Below, one piece after another: positions 24,493 to 34,060 of a DNA stretch of 64,000 bases. Origin of the DNA: Rhabditophanes sp. KR3021 (taxonomy: Eukaryota; Nematoda; Chromadorea; Rhabditida; Alloionematidae); NCBI GenBank assembly GCA_963281155.1, contig CAUJLY010000004.1:5952001-6016000 (forward strand), written 5' to 3'. Under the pieces are notes generated by a model. It was not told the DNA's origin. It saw only the letters and a program-made list of their open reading frames with translations, and did not search any database. Position numbers and translations under genes: made by a program. The stretch's first letter is position 1; each line of letters begins with the position of its first letter.

Positions 24493-24985
24493 ATGTCTGA
24501 GAATCCGAGAAAAAAGATGCGGAAGCTGCTTGTTCGTCGGATGATGATTTAGAAGACAAGCTAGATTGGAAAAAAACCTAACCTCAAGATTTAAAGCTGA
24601 ATTGAAAGTCGCCGATGATGCAAAGAAATATATTCTCTATGCAGGTAAAAGTGATGACATTAAGAAACGTATCAGCACTCAAATGTATTACTACGACAAA
24701 AATGCTGGATTTTAGTTTTTATTTGACGATGCATAAAGTCTTCACTGCTGGTAAAGTAATGATAGTCTTGAAAAATACTTATGCATCAGAAGATCATGCC
24801 TTAGATATCGAGAACATCTCAATCAACTACTGCAGAAACTTTGGCAAGCCGACTTATGAAATGACTATTCAATTGTTTCCTTAAGGGGAAGATGAAGTTA
24901 CAAAACTAATTACCCAAGAATTCTTAGATGTCAATCAACGAGTTGACTTAAGAAAACACCAAAAAGTCTCTAAATTATCATTTTA
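24493..24985 (+). pseudogene. decayed gene of unknown family
   Basis: From an ATG at 24493 (MSENPRKK), successive blocks in shifting frames read as one damaged protein. The blocks are DAEAACSSDDDLEDKLDWKK; RFKAELKVADDAKKYILYAG followed by KSDDIKKRISTQMYYYDKNAGF and a TAG; HKVFTAGKVMIVLKNTYASE followed by DHALDIENISINYCRNFGKP; and, past another stop, GEDEVTKLITQEFLDVNQRV ending at 24985. At least two frameshifts and two stops are needed to read through. No family is recognised. Its 3' end overlaps by a few bases the minus-strand peptide gene that follows. Confidence 0.4.
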
Positions 24986-25297
24986 ATCTATATTTTTTAC
25001 CCATGTTTAATTTAATTATAAGCATTTGTATGAGTACAAACCTTGGTCCGAAATTATTTCTCTTATATGAGAGTCGCGGGTAAACTTCTTCGAGAATTAT
25101 GTTTCCATAGTCAGACGGAGAAGCATTGTTACCTCCTTGTTGATTGTAGTTGTCTAAAACACAATATTTATTACCTCTACTGATAAAACTTACAAACACC
25201 GAATGGCTGTTCCGACTCAAAGACTGGTATTGAGTTCATTTGAACGAAGGCAAATGACAAAAGAATTGAAAATATAATTGAAAACATTTTAGTCATT
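24978..25297 (-). CDS. small secreted-peptide gene, frame broken in a T run
   Basis: ATG 25297 opens MTKMFSIIFSIL, a clear signal-peptide start. A T5 run (near 25256-25260) then puts the reading out of frame with the following block (SFAFVQMNSIPVFESEQPFG). That block splices cleanly (exon end 25194, GTAAGT donor; exon start 25153, TTTTAG acceptor) into YNYNQQGGNNASPSDYGN then IILEEVYPRLSYKRNNFGPR and a short tail, ending at 24978-24980. Removing one T would give a secreted peptide of about 92 aa. A KR dibasic site lies before NNFGPRF, but there is no Gly-basic amidation signal right after it, so a neuropeptide reading is only speculative. Alternatives: assembly indel or recent pseudogene. Confidence 0.4.
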
Positions 25298-27328
25298 TTA
25301 ATTAAATAATGTATCTAAAAATAAAATATAAACTAGTAACAACATGTAAAAAGTTAAACAGAAATCGAGTTTCATTAAATGGGAATGCGCAGCATCTAAA
25401 TAAAATATTAATACATTGTACTTCAGCATGTATTAAAGATAAATTAAAAAACCAATTCTAAAAGAGATACCACCTCTAGCTTTATCGTAACTGATATAAT
25501 GTTATGAAAGTTTAAAGAATTGCTATATAAATTATGAAAAGTAGATGACATGTCAACGTTTTTGGCAATATGGGCGTTTGATGAATGTCAAAGTTGGGGG
25601 ATGGCAATTAAAGGGTAGCCATGAGTCTTGTCAATGTTAATAGCTTTGATCATTAATTAAACAAACTTTTAAAAACAAGGCATACAAAATTACTATGTTA
25701 GAAATTTTATTTATTATTGTATTACATATTATGTATTATTAGTTAATACAAATTAGTTATGCTTCAATTGCCACCTAAGCTAAAGTTGATAGTAGTTTGA
25801 GAAAAAACTTGAAATGAGAGTGCATTAACTAATTTAATATGCTTAAACATCAATTAAGGATGATAAATAACTATAAATTTATTAATAAAAACCAACGTCA
25901 CACAAATAATTTTTCCAACCAAATTATTAAACAATCCTAGAAGTAAGTGAACGTGCTAATTCTGAAGTGGTCGGTCGCTAAAGATTGTGGAAATTGGGAC
26001 TCTTCTCAGTTACTGTCAAAACCTTAATATAACAGATGCCAATTTTATGGGAAGATGTGAATAACATAAAGTTATTATATATAAAAAAGTGAATCATAAA
26101 GTGTGAATCCAGGAGTTCATCTATTTTAATCTAAAGAGGGAGTATGATAGTAACGTTCTATTGCTTGACCATATTTTAGCAAAACACGATAATTAGAAGA
26201 CGACAACTTTCCGCAAATAATATCCTGAATACTAATAAATTGTCAAAATGTAAATACAATACTTCCATTTGGCAATATTATTACGACTTTAGATTTGGTC
26301 AAAGTGGACTTGTAATTGAAAACATTTTCACATAAGCAATTAAGTTAAAGATATCGGAATACATGTTTAAAAGTATGAAATAATAACCATTTCGTAAGAA
26401 TAGTTTAACTCTTTTAAAGACCATAATTTCAAATTATACATAATACCATGTCATATACAATTTCCTAAAAATTGACAGAGAACTATTGAAGTACAGGGCA
26501 ATCATTAATAATGAAACCTAGAATATGTTTCCTATCTTCCATTTGGAATGCATTCAAAGTTTTTTATTTGTCTGTCAAACAATAACTATTACAACCTTTT
26601 TATGTATCAATTCGGGCAGCTTCAAACTTTGAATAGCAAATTTTACTTTTTCCATTAGCTATATTTTTTATTGTTATTTTGTTATTCTAAGAAGAGCTCT
26701 GTATAATAAAGGACCTCTTAAAGTCTTTTTTGCTCAAATTAAGTCTTTTCAATTACAAAGGAGACTAATTTAGAGTAGACATTTTAATTTACTAAAATTG
26801 GACATTAAGTCTTTAGCGACATAGTAAAAAGGAAGTAATTGGTAAGGCCAAAAACAATTTATTATATTCATCATTCTTATATTTTGAATATACATTTTAA
26901 ATGGCCTTTGAGGTGATATCATTTGAATGATGCTGCGTTTCTTGGTCTAGCAAATCATTTAAATATGATTTAGTCTATGTGCATGCATAAAACAGTATTC
27001 CTGGTGTTTAATTGCCAAAAACTTGAATTTTCAAAGTTCTCTAAATTTCAAGTTGTAATAATTCAAAATTTGACTGAAGAAGTATGATTGCCTTAAATTG
27101 AAGTATGTCGTGAGTTTTGTTTTTCATATAATGTGATTGTCACAAAAATATGAGTGTCATTTGCGGGTCAACAAGGAAATTAATCGGTCAAATGATTACT
27201 TTTCTAAAATAAGCCATTTTTAAAAGTGTGAAGCACGTCAATTACGTCAGACTTCCCAGCACGATAGATTGTGGAGCAAAGATTATTGGTATATTTGGTT
27301 TGATAGACTATTTCAATAGGTTTGATTC
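25298..27328. other. gene-poor AT-rich stretch
   Basis: Two kilobases upstream of COX16 with no exon supported on either strand. No strong repeat or RNA structure was recognised by eye. Distal promoter material for COX16-PTH2 would lie at the right end. Confidence 0.4.
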
Positions 27329-27801
27329 ATGTCAAACCAATCAACTTGGAGATTTATTAAACGTGGACTGCCATTTATATCAATTGTTTTTGGAGGTGCT
27401 TACGGATTACATTTTTTTCAAAAAGTGAGATACGATTTTAGACAAGTGCAAAAAGAAGAGGCCAATTTACAGGAAGTAGTAAGTCAATTTAATTATTATC
27501 TCGTAATAACAAGTTATAAATTATAGAAGGAAACTTTGCAAAACAGTGGAATCAAATTGAAGGATAACGTTACTATTGACACTATCTTTCAGGCATGTTT
27601 TGACATGTTTATTTACCCTAATTATCTTTTTAAAATATTTAGGAAATCAACGAGATTGACACTGAAAACTGGGAAAATATACGCGGTCCAAGAGATTTTG
27701 AGGACAACGAACAATATTTATCTGCCAGAAAAAGACAACAACAGGAGGCATCGAAGTTAAAAAAGGAAAAAAAGATAAAAACGGCCGTTGACATCCTCTA
27801 A
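27329..27801 (+). CDS. cox16: COX16, cytochrome c oxidase assembly factor (123 aa)
   Basis: COX16 is a mitochondrial inner-membrane protein needed to assemble complex IV (COX1/COX2 maturation). Exons 27329..27475, 27527..27592 and 27643..27801. The first donor could also be three bases later, adding one Val. The second intron starts with GC (TTTCAG|GCATGT), not GT; that choice keeps the frame and gives DTIFQEINEIDTENWENIRG, which lines up with the conserved WKNIRGPR motif of the family. One TM segment near residues 13-28 (GLPFISIVFGGAYGLHFF) is followed by VRYDFRQVQKEE, the usual xRYD after the TM. The tail is Lys/Gln rich. Its stop codon is nine bases before the PTH2 start, so the two are probably co-transcribed. 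Confidence 0.9.
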
Positions 27802-27810
27802 TTTGTTTAG
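27802..27810 (+). promoter_or_regulatory. intercistronic junction, probable spliced-leader acceptor
   Basis: The nine bases between the COX16 stop and the PTH2 ATG read TTTGTTTAG, a typical nematode 3' splice acceptor placed directly before the start codon. There is no room for a promoter or a classical 100-base intercistronic region. A spliced-leader acceptor is the simplest reading (inference). Confidence 0.5.
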
Positions 27811-28521
27811 ATGGAGGGAGAAAAAAGTACAAACAATATTGAAGAGCCAAATAGTAACGTTGAGGAACCACAGACTTTAGAGCAATATTGTGAATCAGTT
27901 ATCGAAGCCATTCGTGAATTTGGAATCTGTGACGATAACGAAATAGCCTTAATCGCGGCTAAAAAGACTTACCCACTCGGTCCCGAAGCTGCTTTAAATT
28001 GGATTATAGATAGATCCAATCCAGAAGATTTTGTACTAAATACTTCAGACTCTGAAAGTTCCGACGAAGAAGACGAGTCAAGTGAAGACGAAATGGGTGC
28101 AACTGCCAGTACAGCAATAACTGAGTCTATGTCTTCAGCCATTATGACAGCACGAAAATTGGCAAGAACGCATAAAATGGTCTTGGTTGTTAATCAATCA
28201 CTTGGCATGACTAAAGGAAAGATGGCAGCGCAAGTTGGTCACGCGGTCTTAGGTGTATATCAAAGTGCCTTAAAAACAGAGACTGGTATTGAAGCTGTTA
28301 ACAAATGGACCAAAATGGGTCAAGTCAAAATCTGCGTCAAAGGGACATCGACCGAACATTTAATGGAATTGTTCAAAGAGGCCAAAGACAATGATTGTTG
28401 GGCTTATATAGTCCAAGATGCTGGATACACTCAAATACCACCTGGTAGCAGAACCGTTGTAGGAATTTTCGGAGATGTCGAAAGTGTAGACAAAGTTACT
28501 GGGCAGTTAAAGTTGTTATAG
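27811..28521 (+). CDS. pth2: peptidyl-tRNA hydrolase 2 with N-terminal UBA-like domain (236 aa)
   Basis: PTH2/Bit1-type enzymes cleave peptidyl-tRNA released from stalled ribosomes. Residues ~22-72 (TLEQYCESVIEAIREFGICD, then GPEAALNWIIDRS) fit a UBA-like three-helix fold. An acidic linker follows (SDSESSDEEDESSEDE). From about residue 120 comes the PTH2 domain: KMVLVVNQSLGMTKGKMAAQ, VGHAVLGVY, WTKMGQVKICVK, AYIVQDAGYTQIPPGS, RTVVGIFGD. The catalytic-region Lys, His, Asp and Thr in GKMAAQVGHA and QDAGYTQ are present. The usual RxDL preceding them reads NQSL here. It is a single exon directly downstream of COX16, the likely second gene of an operon. Confidence 0.93.
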   Translation: MEGEKSTNNIEEPNSNVEEPQTLEQYCESVIEAIREFGICDDNEIALIAAKKTYPLGPEAALNWIIDRSNPEDFVLNTSDSESSDEEDESSEDEMGATASTAITESMSSAIMTARKLARTHKMVLVVNQSLGMTKGKMAAQVGHAVLGVYQSALKTETGIEAVNKWTKMGQVKICVKGTSTEHLMELFKEAKDNDCWAYIVQDAGYTQIPPGSRTVVGIFGDVESVDKVTGQLKLL

Positions 28522-28948
28522 TTTATTATATTATATCAGTTAATCAAAATTATGTGAATTAGATAAATTTTACAAATTACATGAATTTTCCAATTGTTTT
28601 CAATTAAACGAATCGTCTAAATTTTATAAATCACATAAGTTCGTTTCAGCAGTACATGACTTTGACATGGCATTAATCTCTTGGCTGAGTATATGTTTAC
28701 GTTATCATAAAACGGTAACTAGGCAACCACTTCTCATATAAGTTCTTCAATACAAGGCATATAAAGCATAGTAGTTTAGTAAATATAGGCACAATAATTA
28801 TTCCTGCTTTTTCTATAATCAAGTACACAACCATTAATTCCTTTCTGGTCATTAAAGTTGGACAGAACGGAAACCATTTTGCCCATTCTACAATACACCT
28901 ATTCCTTTGTTACTTGTATTTTGAAAAGTCTAAAATACTTAAAAAGAC

Positions 28949-30370
28949 ATGGTTACTGGTAAGTAAAAGTTAGGCATTATTGATATTATGGTTTTAGAAA
29001 CTGAGTCTGTCACTACTTTCCCCTGCTCATATTGCGGGCGAAAGTTTGTTAAAGATTCTCTTGAAAAGCATGAGGCAGCTTGCCAAAAAATAAGTGCTAA
29101 AAAAAGAAAACCATTTGATTCTGGCAAGCAACGTGCTACTGGCTCTGATGTTAACTGTAAGTTTTAGTAGACATACATCTGAGTTTATAATTCATTTAAT
29201 AAGAAATAAGTATTTTTACTTACTCTTTCTGATTTAATATTTTCCTTGCAATCAATTGTTAATGCAAACTACGTTTTTAGATAAAGATGTCAAGAAAGTA
29301 CAGATTGAAAAGGAAAAGGTTAGTTTTGAGTCATGTTCCACAATAACAACAATTTTTCTAAGAATGGCGGTGTTTTTGCAAGACCTAAAACCAATTGGAA
29401 GGAAAGGCATGAAACTTTTATCGAAGCCGTGTCTTCGTCTAAGCAAGTAGAAATCGCCATCAAGACCGGTCAACCACTGCCTCCCCCACCAAAGGCGATT
29501 GTTCCAAAAGATTACGTTGGATGCGAATATTGTGGACGCAACTTTGCAGAAAAAGCAGCTGAACGGCACATACCCTTTTGCAAGGAACAATACACGAGAA
29601 AGCAAGGCCCTGTCAAGCGCGCACCATCTGCTAAACCTATGCTTGCCCCAGCAAAGGGACAGTCTAATGTTTCTGCTCTGAGGACGAGAGAGCCATCGCC
29701 ACTAAGAATGAATCCAGTATCTAAGCCTCCTGCTGCAAGAAGGCCAAGTCTCGAACGACCACAAGAATCTGCTCAATCCAGACAAGTTAGGTCTACTAAC
29801 AACTCGGCAACTAGCACCGTCGTCAGATCCAATCTACCACTTCCATCAAAGAGAAGTACTTCCGCCCCAAGAAATCCTTTGCTAGGCAACAGAAACAATT
29901 CTAAACCACCGTATGGTTAATGTATTTTGTAATGATATTGCTTCGGAGAGTACTGCTCGCGTTTTTTACTAGCAATTTGTTCAGTTAGTGAAATTGCTAT
30001 TACTTTTACTCACACCTTTTCTCCTCACTGAAATGGTTGCTAAATCTACCTATGCTTTTTCTCGTGTTGTTGCTTTTGTTTTGCAAGGCGCATTATATAC
30101 TTATATCTATTCAATTACCTTCATTATGTATAATATCTTTATAGTACTATAATTAAACCCGTTCAAGTAAAACCAGTATCCTTTGAATTGAAGCCCGTCA
30201 CAATGTATCCAAAAATGCTGAATGTCATGGAAGATTTGGACAATAATTATTATGATGATTTTATTCGATTCAAAACAGAAAGCGTCAAGAAAATGGTAAC
30301 CTACCAAGAAGACCCTGATAAACTTTCTCGAAACAAACAACTTTATGAAAGAGACTTTGATTTCGATTAA
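28949..30370 (+). CDS. zc2hc1: ZC2HC1-type zinc-finger protein (326 aa)
   Basis: Exons 28949..28958 (only 10 bases), 28998..29156, 29281..29318, 29363..29910 and 30145..30370; the phases sum to 327 codons. The first C2HC zinc finger is FPCSYCGRKFVKDSLEKHEA followed by AC, then the family's basic stretch with RKPFDSGKQRATG. After the fourth exon begins come NWKERHETFIEAV and the proline run GQPLPPPPKAIVP. The second finger is GCEYCGRNFAEKAAERHIPF followed by CKEQ. The Ser/Pro/Arg-rich middle looks disordered. The C-terminal exon ends YERDFDFD. The length matches vertebrate ZC2HC1A (about 325 aa). The molecular role of the family is poorly defined. The 427-bp gap after PTH2 leaves its membership in the same operon open. 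Confidence 0.9.
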
Positions 30371-32455
30371 TAACATGTTTTTTAACTAATAATACTTTCT
30401 TCTAAAATTCATCTACTAATTCCACTTTCTTCTTTCCATAATAATCTTTCACATAAATATTTTTGACAATAAATGATCTTGCACACTTTCCTCCATATAA
30501 TGGTTACTTATTTTACTGGTTGGGGTCGAAGTTTATATTTCAATGCTTGTAATTATCGTAGATTGCATATTTATTGCATTTGCCTCTTCTAAAGGATCTG
30601 ATAAGTAATGTATTCAAATTAGTTTTATTTATCTGTTATAAACAAGCATGTACAGAGACCAATTTTCACCTTTTTAATACTTTGCCTAGAGGAGTCGTAA
30701 ACACATACGTGTCAAGTTGACTCCTCGAAAAGTAAAAAGTTATTTAGCGGTGATTTTTCTTAATCTACAAGATGGCATTATTAGGTTTTTGTGTACAATG
30801 TAAAATATTTTTGCTATCAAATGATAAGGCATTGTGAGTGATAAATAATTGATGCTTTACTAAAATGATAATATACATCATTTAAAAAGGCAATTTTTAT
30901 CTAGGAATAACCCTCTTCATTTGATAATAAAGTATTTATCTTGATGTCGTTACTAAGTCTCTTGCCGAACTGCGTATCACCTGTGGTGGAGGTCTTAATA
31001 AAAATGATGTAAACTTGTAAAATGGTCACAATTATAAGGTTGGATTATGAATGAAATAATATATTGGGTTCTATGAAACTAACTTTAGAATAAACGTGTT
31101 AGCCAAGGACTTTCAATGAATCTTCAAGTCTTTAAATTCATCGAGACTTCCAGGAGTGACATCAAAAATTGTGAAAAAATGTAGTTTTTAAAAGTTAACT
31201 TTTGTAAATCTTATATGAATAAAATAAAAATTAAGTTTTTACTTTTTCAAGAGTCCCATGTAATGTTTTAATTAAGCCGCATTCGAAAAAAGTAAAGTTC
31301 TAAGATAAGCCTCTTTTGTTTTTCCGAATGGTAGAACTGGTCTGGTCAAAACACGATAAAAAATTCAAAGTTGGTGGCATTATATTGGGTTATTATTAAA
31401 GTAAATTAAAGTATCTATTACCTATTGTTGTGGGTGTTATCATGTTAGTCACTATAAGGGAACTTAGTGAGCAAAAAGACTGCTATGCCTTATCAGTCTT
31501 ACATTTATATTTAAGAAAATAATCTTTTAGATTATTTGCAATTTTTATTTATTAATTGATATTTAAAACAAAGTTAAAATTTTTATTTTTGGAATAATAT
31601 TCTTTTCTCTTACATGCAATTTTTATTTCTCAGAAAATGAACATACACTAATGAAGAAAATGTCATTTGTTGTCGTTTTTTTGTGATTTCCACCAAAGTG
31701 TTGAAAATTGTCGAAAAACGACAGTCCACGACGTTTTTATGTGGAAATCGCAAGAAAACGACAACAGAATTTTTCTGTGTAGGATGACAGTTACAGAGTT
31801 CAAGAATTAATGTTTTATAATAATACTTTGTTTATACCACAATATGTAGTTGCTCATCAAATTATTGTGCAGGCAGGCACCAATTCCACCAACTACTATT
31901 TCAACTACTAAATCGGTTAATATTTTAACTGATTTTAACCGGTTTTACTCGATTTTAAAACATCCCGGCGTACCGCCTTAAAGAATGTTTATTGTTATCG
32001 TAAACATAATAAATTATCAAACATATAATAACGAAGGACGGCACAAACAATAAGAACGGTATTAATATAACAAAACGTATAAAAAATGAAAAAATAATTC
32101 TAATTTGGTGCAATACTTTAAACTGAAAAATACTCTTATGGTCGTTGCGTAATGCTAAATCCACTTTCAGTATGGATATTTGTAACTGAACAACATTCGC
32201 ATTTTTATCTTTTTTCAGCCTGGTATTGTGCTTATGGTTCTATGAATTTGCCATGGTTACTTTTATCCCCGAGTTCTTCGAAGTAGGTACATAATTTGAG
32301 TAAAATTTATCTTGGATGTCACTGGACTCACAACACAATATTAGAACCGTAAGAATAAGATTTTATTGGCAAGTTGAGGTGCTGTATAATAAAAGGTAAA
32401 AAATAATGACTATCTTGAGCGGCTAACGACCGGTACTTCTCGTTCGACGTTGAAA
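30371..32455. other. gene-free stretch holding a fold-back element
   Basis: No exon is supported on either strand across about 2 kb. The notable content is the inverted repeat at 31668-31766 listed separately. At 31910-31960 there is a short run of ACTGATTTTAACCGGTTTTACTCGATTTTAA-like repeated units. Confidence 0.45.
31668..31766. repeat. fold-back inverted repeat, possible MITE remnant or hairpin RNA
   Basis: The left arm 31668-31693 begins TGTTGTCGTTTT and ends GATTTCCAC. The right arm 31741-31766 is its inverse complement at 24 of 26 positions. The 47-base loop contains a second hairpin, TGTCGAAAAACGACA (31709-31723), and the GTCGT/ACGAC motif recurs again at 31730. There is no coding frame. 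Mismatched arms are compatible with an old transposon end pair, or with a compensated RNA hairpin (one mismatch is a G-T type change). Confidence 0.6.
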
Positions 32456-34060
32456 TTATGCAGTCATCAGTAATTTTGTGATTCGTTCCGTAGGTATTAT
32501 TGTATGTACACGATGTTTTGTTCTTCTGCTTAGAAATATCAAATATGCTAGTGGAATTAAGGCAAAACAGGATAATTTGAGCAAGGTTGATTTTGATAAG
32601 ACGTCGTCCCATGATTTCAAATCCTTCAAAATAAAACCAGCATTGCAACACACGAAGTTGTATGGTGCAAGGCCCACAAAAACAGAAAATGCAAAAATTG
32701 GTAGAGGGATTTCCAAGAATGGTGCGACTATGTTGAGAAGCCAACTAGGTGAAATCGGAAACATTCTTGCAAACAACAAAAAAGAGAAGAGACGATGTGA
32801 ATTATCTTCTACCTTTTGTTGCAGATATGTCAAGCGTTTTCTAAAGTAAAACATGATGTATTCTTTTCCAAACAAATCGCTGAATAGATAACAAAACGTT
32901 GATCCTATAGTGGATAGCACACAGACCAGAAAGAAACCTTTCCATAATCCAAAAATAACACCCGCACTAATATTCTATAAAAAGATGCCTGTGTTAATCT
33001 AAAGAGATACAAATTAAATCTTACCCAAATAAAAGATCCAGGTAGAGCAAATGTTTGCTTGTACAAATATAAATACACAAATATATAACATATATAGAAA
33101 AAGTGTTCTTCCTAAACAAAGATAAATTAATAATTAGCAACATTTTTAATATTTAAGTTGAGATAAAAATTTTACATCACTTAAAAGGATCTTAGATACA
33201 ACAATGTTGAGCTCCGGAGCATTATGATGGTAGAGTTTTCAATACTCCAGACGGCTGATCTATCTGTGTTATTCAGAATATTTTGGAAGGTGTTAACTAT
33301 CAGACCTTTTCCTGCAAAAACTTTGTCACAAGGTTTCGCATGTAGTTGTTTGTGGTAATATCGATGGAAGAACATATAATGATTGGTATGGAACTGATGC
33401 AAAAAATCGGCAAAAGAAATTCCTCCAAATGTAATAGAGATAATACAATGCTATTTGGCTGAAGAATAAAAAAGTAGTTGCCGTCTTAAATATTAATAAG
33501 GCTTTGAAAATCAAATACTCAATTATTGCAAGCTGCAAAAGTATTAACTAACTCTGATCCTTCTGGATAATCAAACGAAATAATATATCTAAAGCATCCA
33601 TCTTTACTACAGTCGGTAAACTACAAATTGCGCCAATCGCCTGGCTACATTGCCTTCTTATTTTTTGGCTTTATATATTTACTTTTATTTTATGTTTGCC
33701 CCTAACAATAGCTTTTTACTTATTGCAAATTTCGTGATTTTTAATAGTTTTAAATACCTTATAGATACGGAATTTATCTGCAATCTGAGTAAAACTTTCG
33801 AATTCTTTGAATATATCAAAGGGACTGTTTGTTGAGGAGCTGGTAATATTAGAATTCTTTGCAACTTGTAACGTGCTCCAACCGGGAGCATATTTTATAC
33901 TCAACCACAAACCTAAATATAAATTAAATATGTGTGTAAAAGAGATTTATATGCTTTTAATTTTCAAATTACTGTGTTAGTGAAAATTAATTTAATAAAC
34001 ATTTAACTTACCCAAAGTAGCCAAGCCAAATATTGCCGGTAGAAAAAATAACCGAGTCAT
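32456..34060 (-). CDS. tmem41: TMEM41-family VTT/DedA-like membrane protein (269 aa)
   Basis: TMEM41 proteins are ER phospholipid scramblases of the VTT (DedA-like) fold, used in autophagosome and lipoprotein biogenesis. Exons 34060..34012, 33912..33758, 33111..33025 and 32974..32456, all in phase. A short N-terminal TM (MTRLFFLPAIFGLATLGLWL) is followed by a luminal segment. A TM exon (EEHFFYICYIFVYLYLYKQT) runs into FALPGSFIWNISAGVIFG, the first conserved VTT block. GSTFCYLFSDLFG follows, then LFARMFPISPSWLLNIVAPF, the second re-entrant block, and VFVGLAPYNFVCCNAG. A polar tail with no clear retention signal ends it. Whether it is TMEM41A- or B-like cannot be decided. AG directly precedes the ATG (TTTTACAG), a candidate spliced-leader site. 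The 646-bp second intron contains no convincing gene. Confidence 0.92.
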
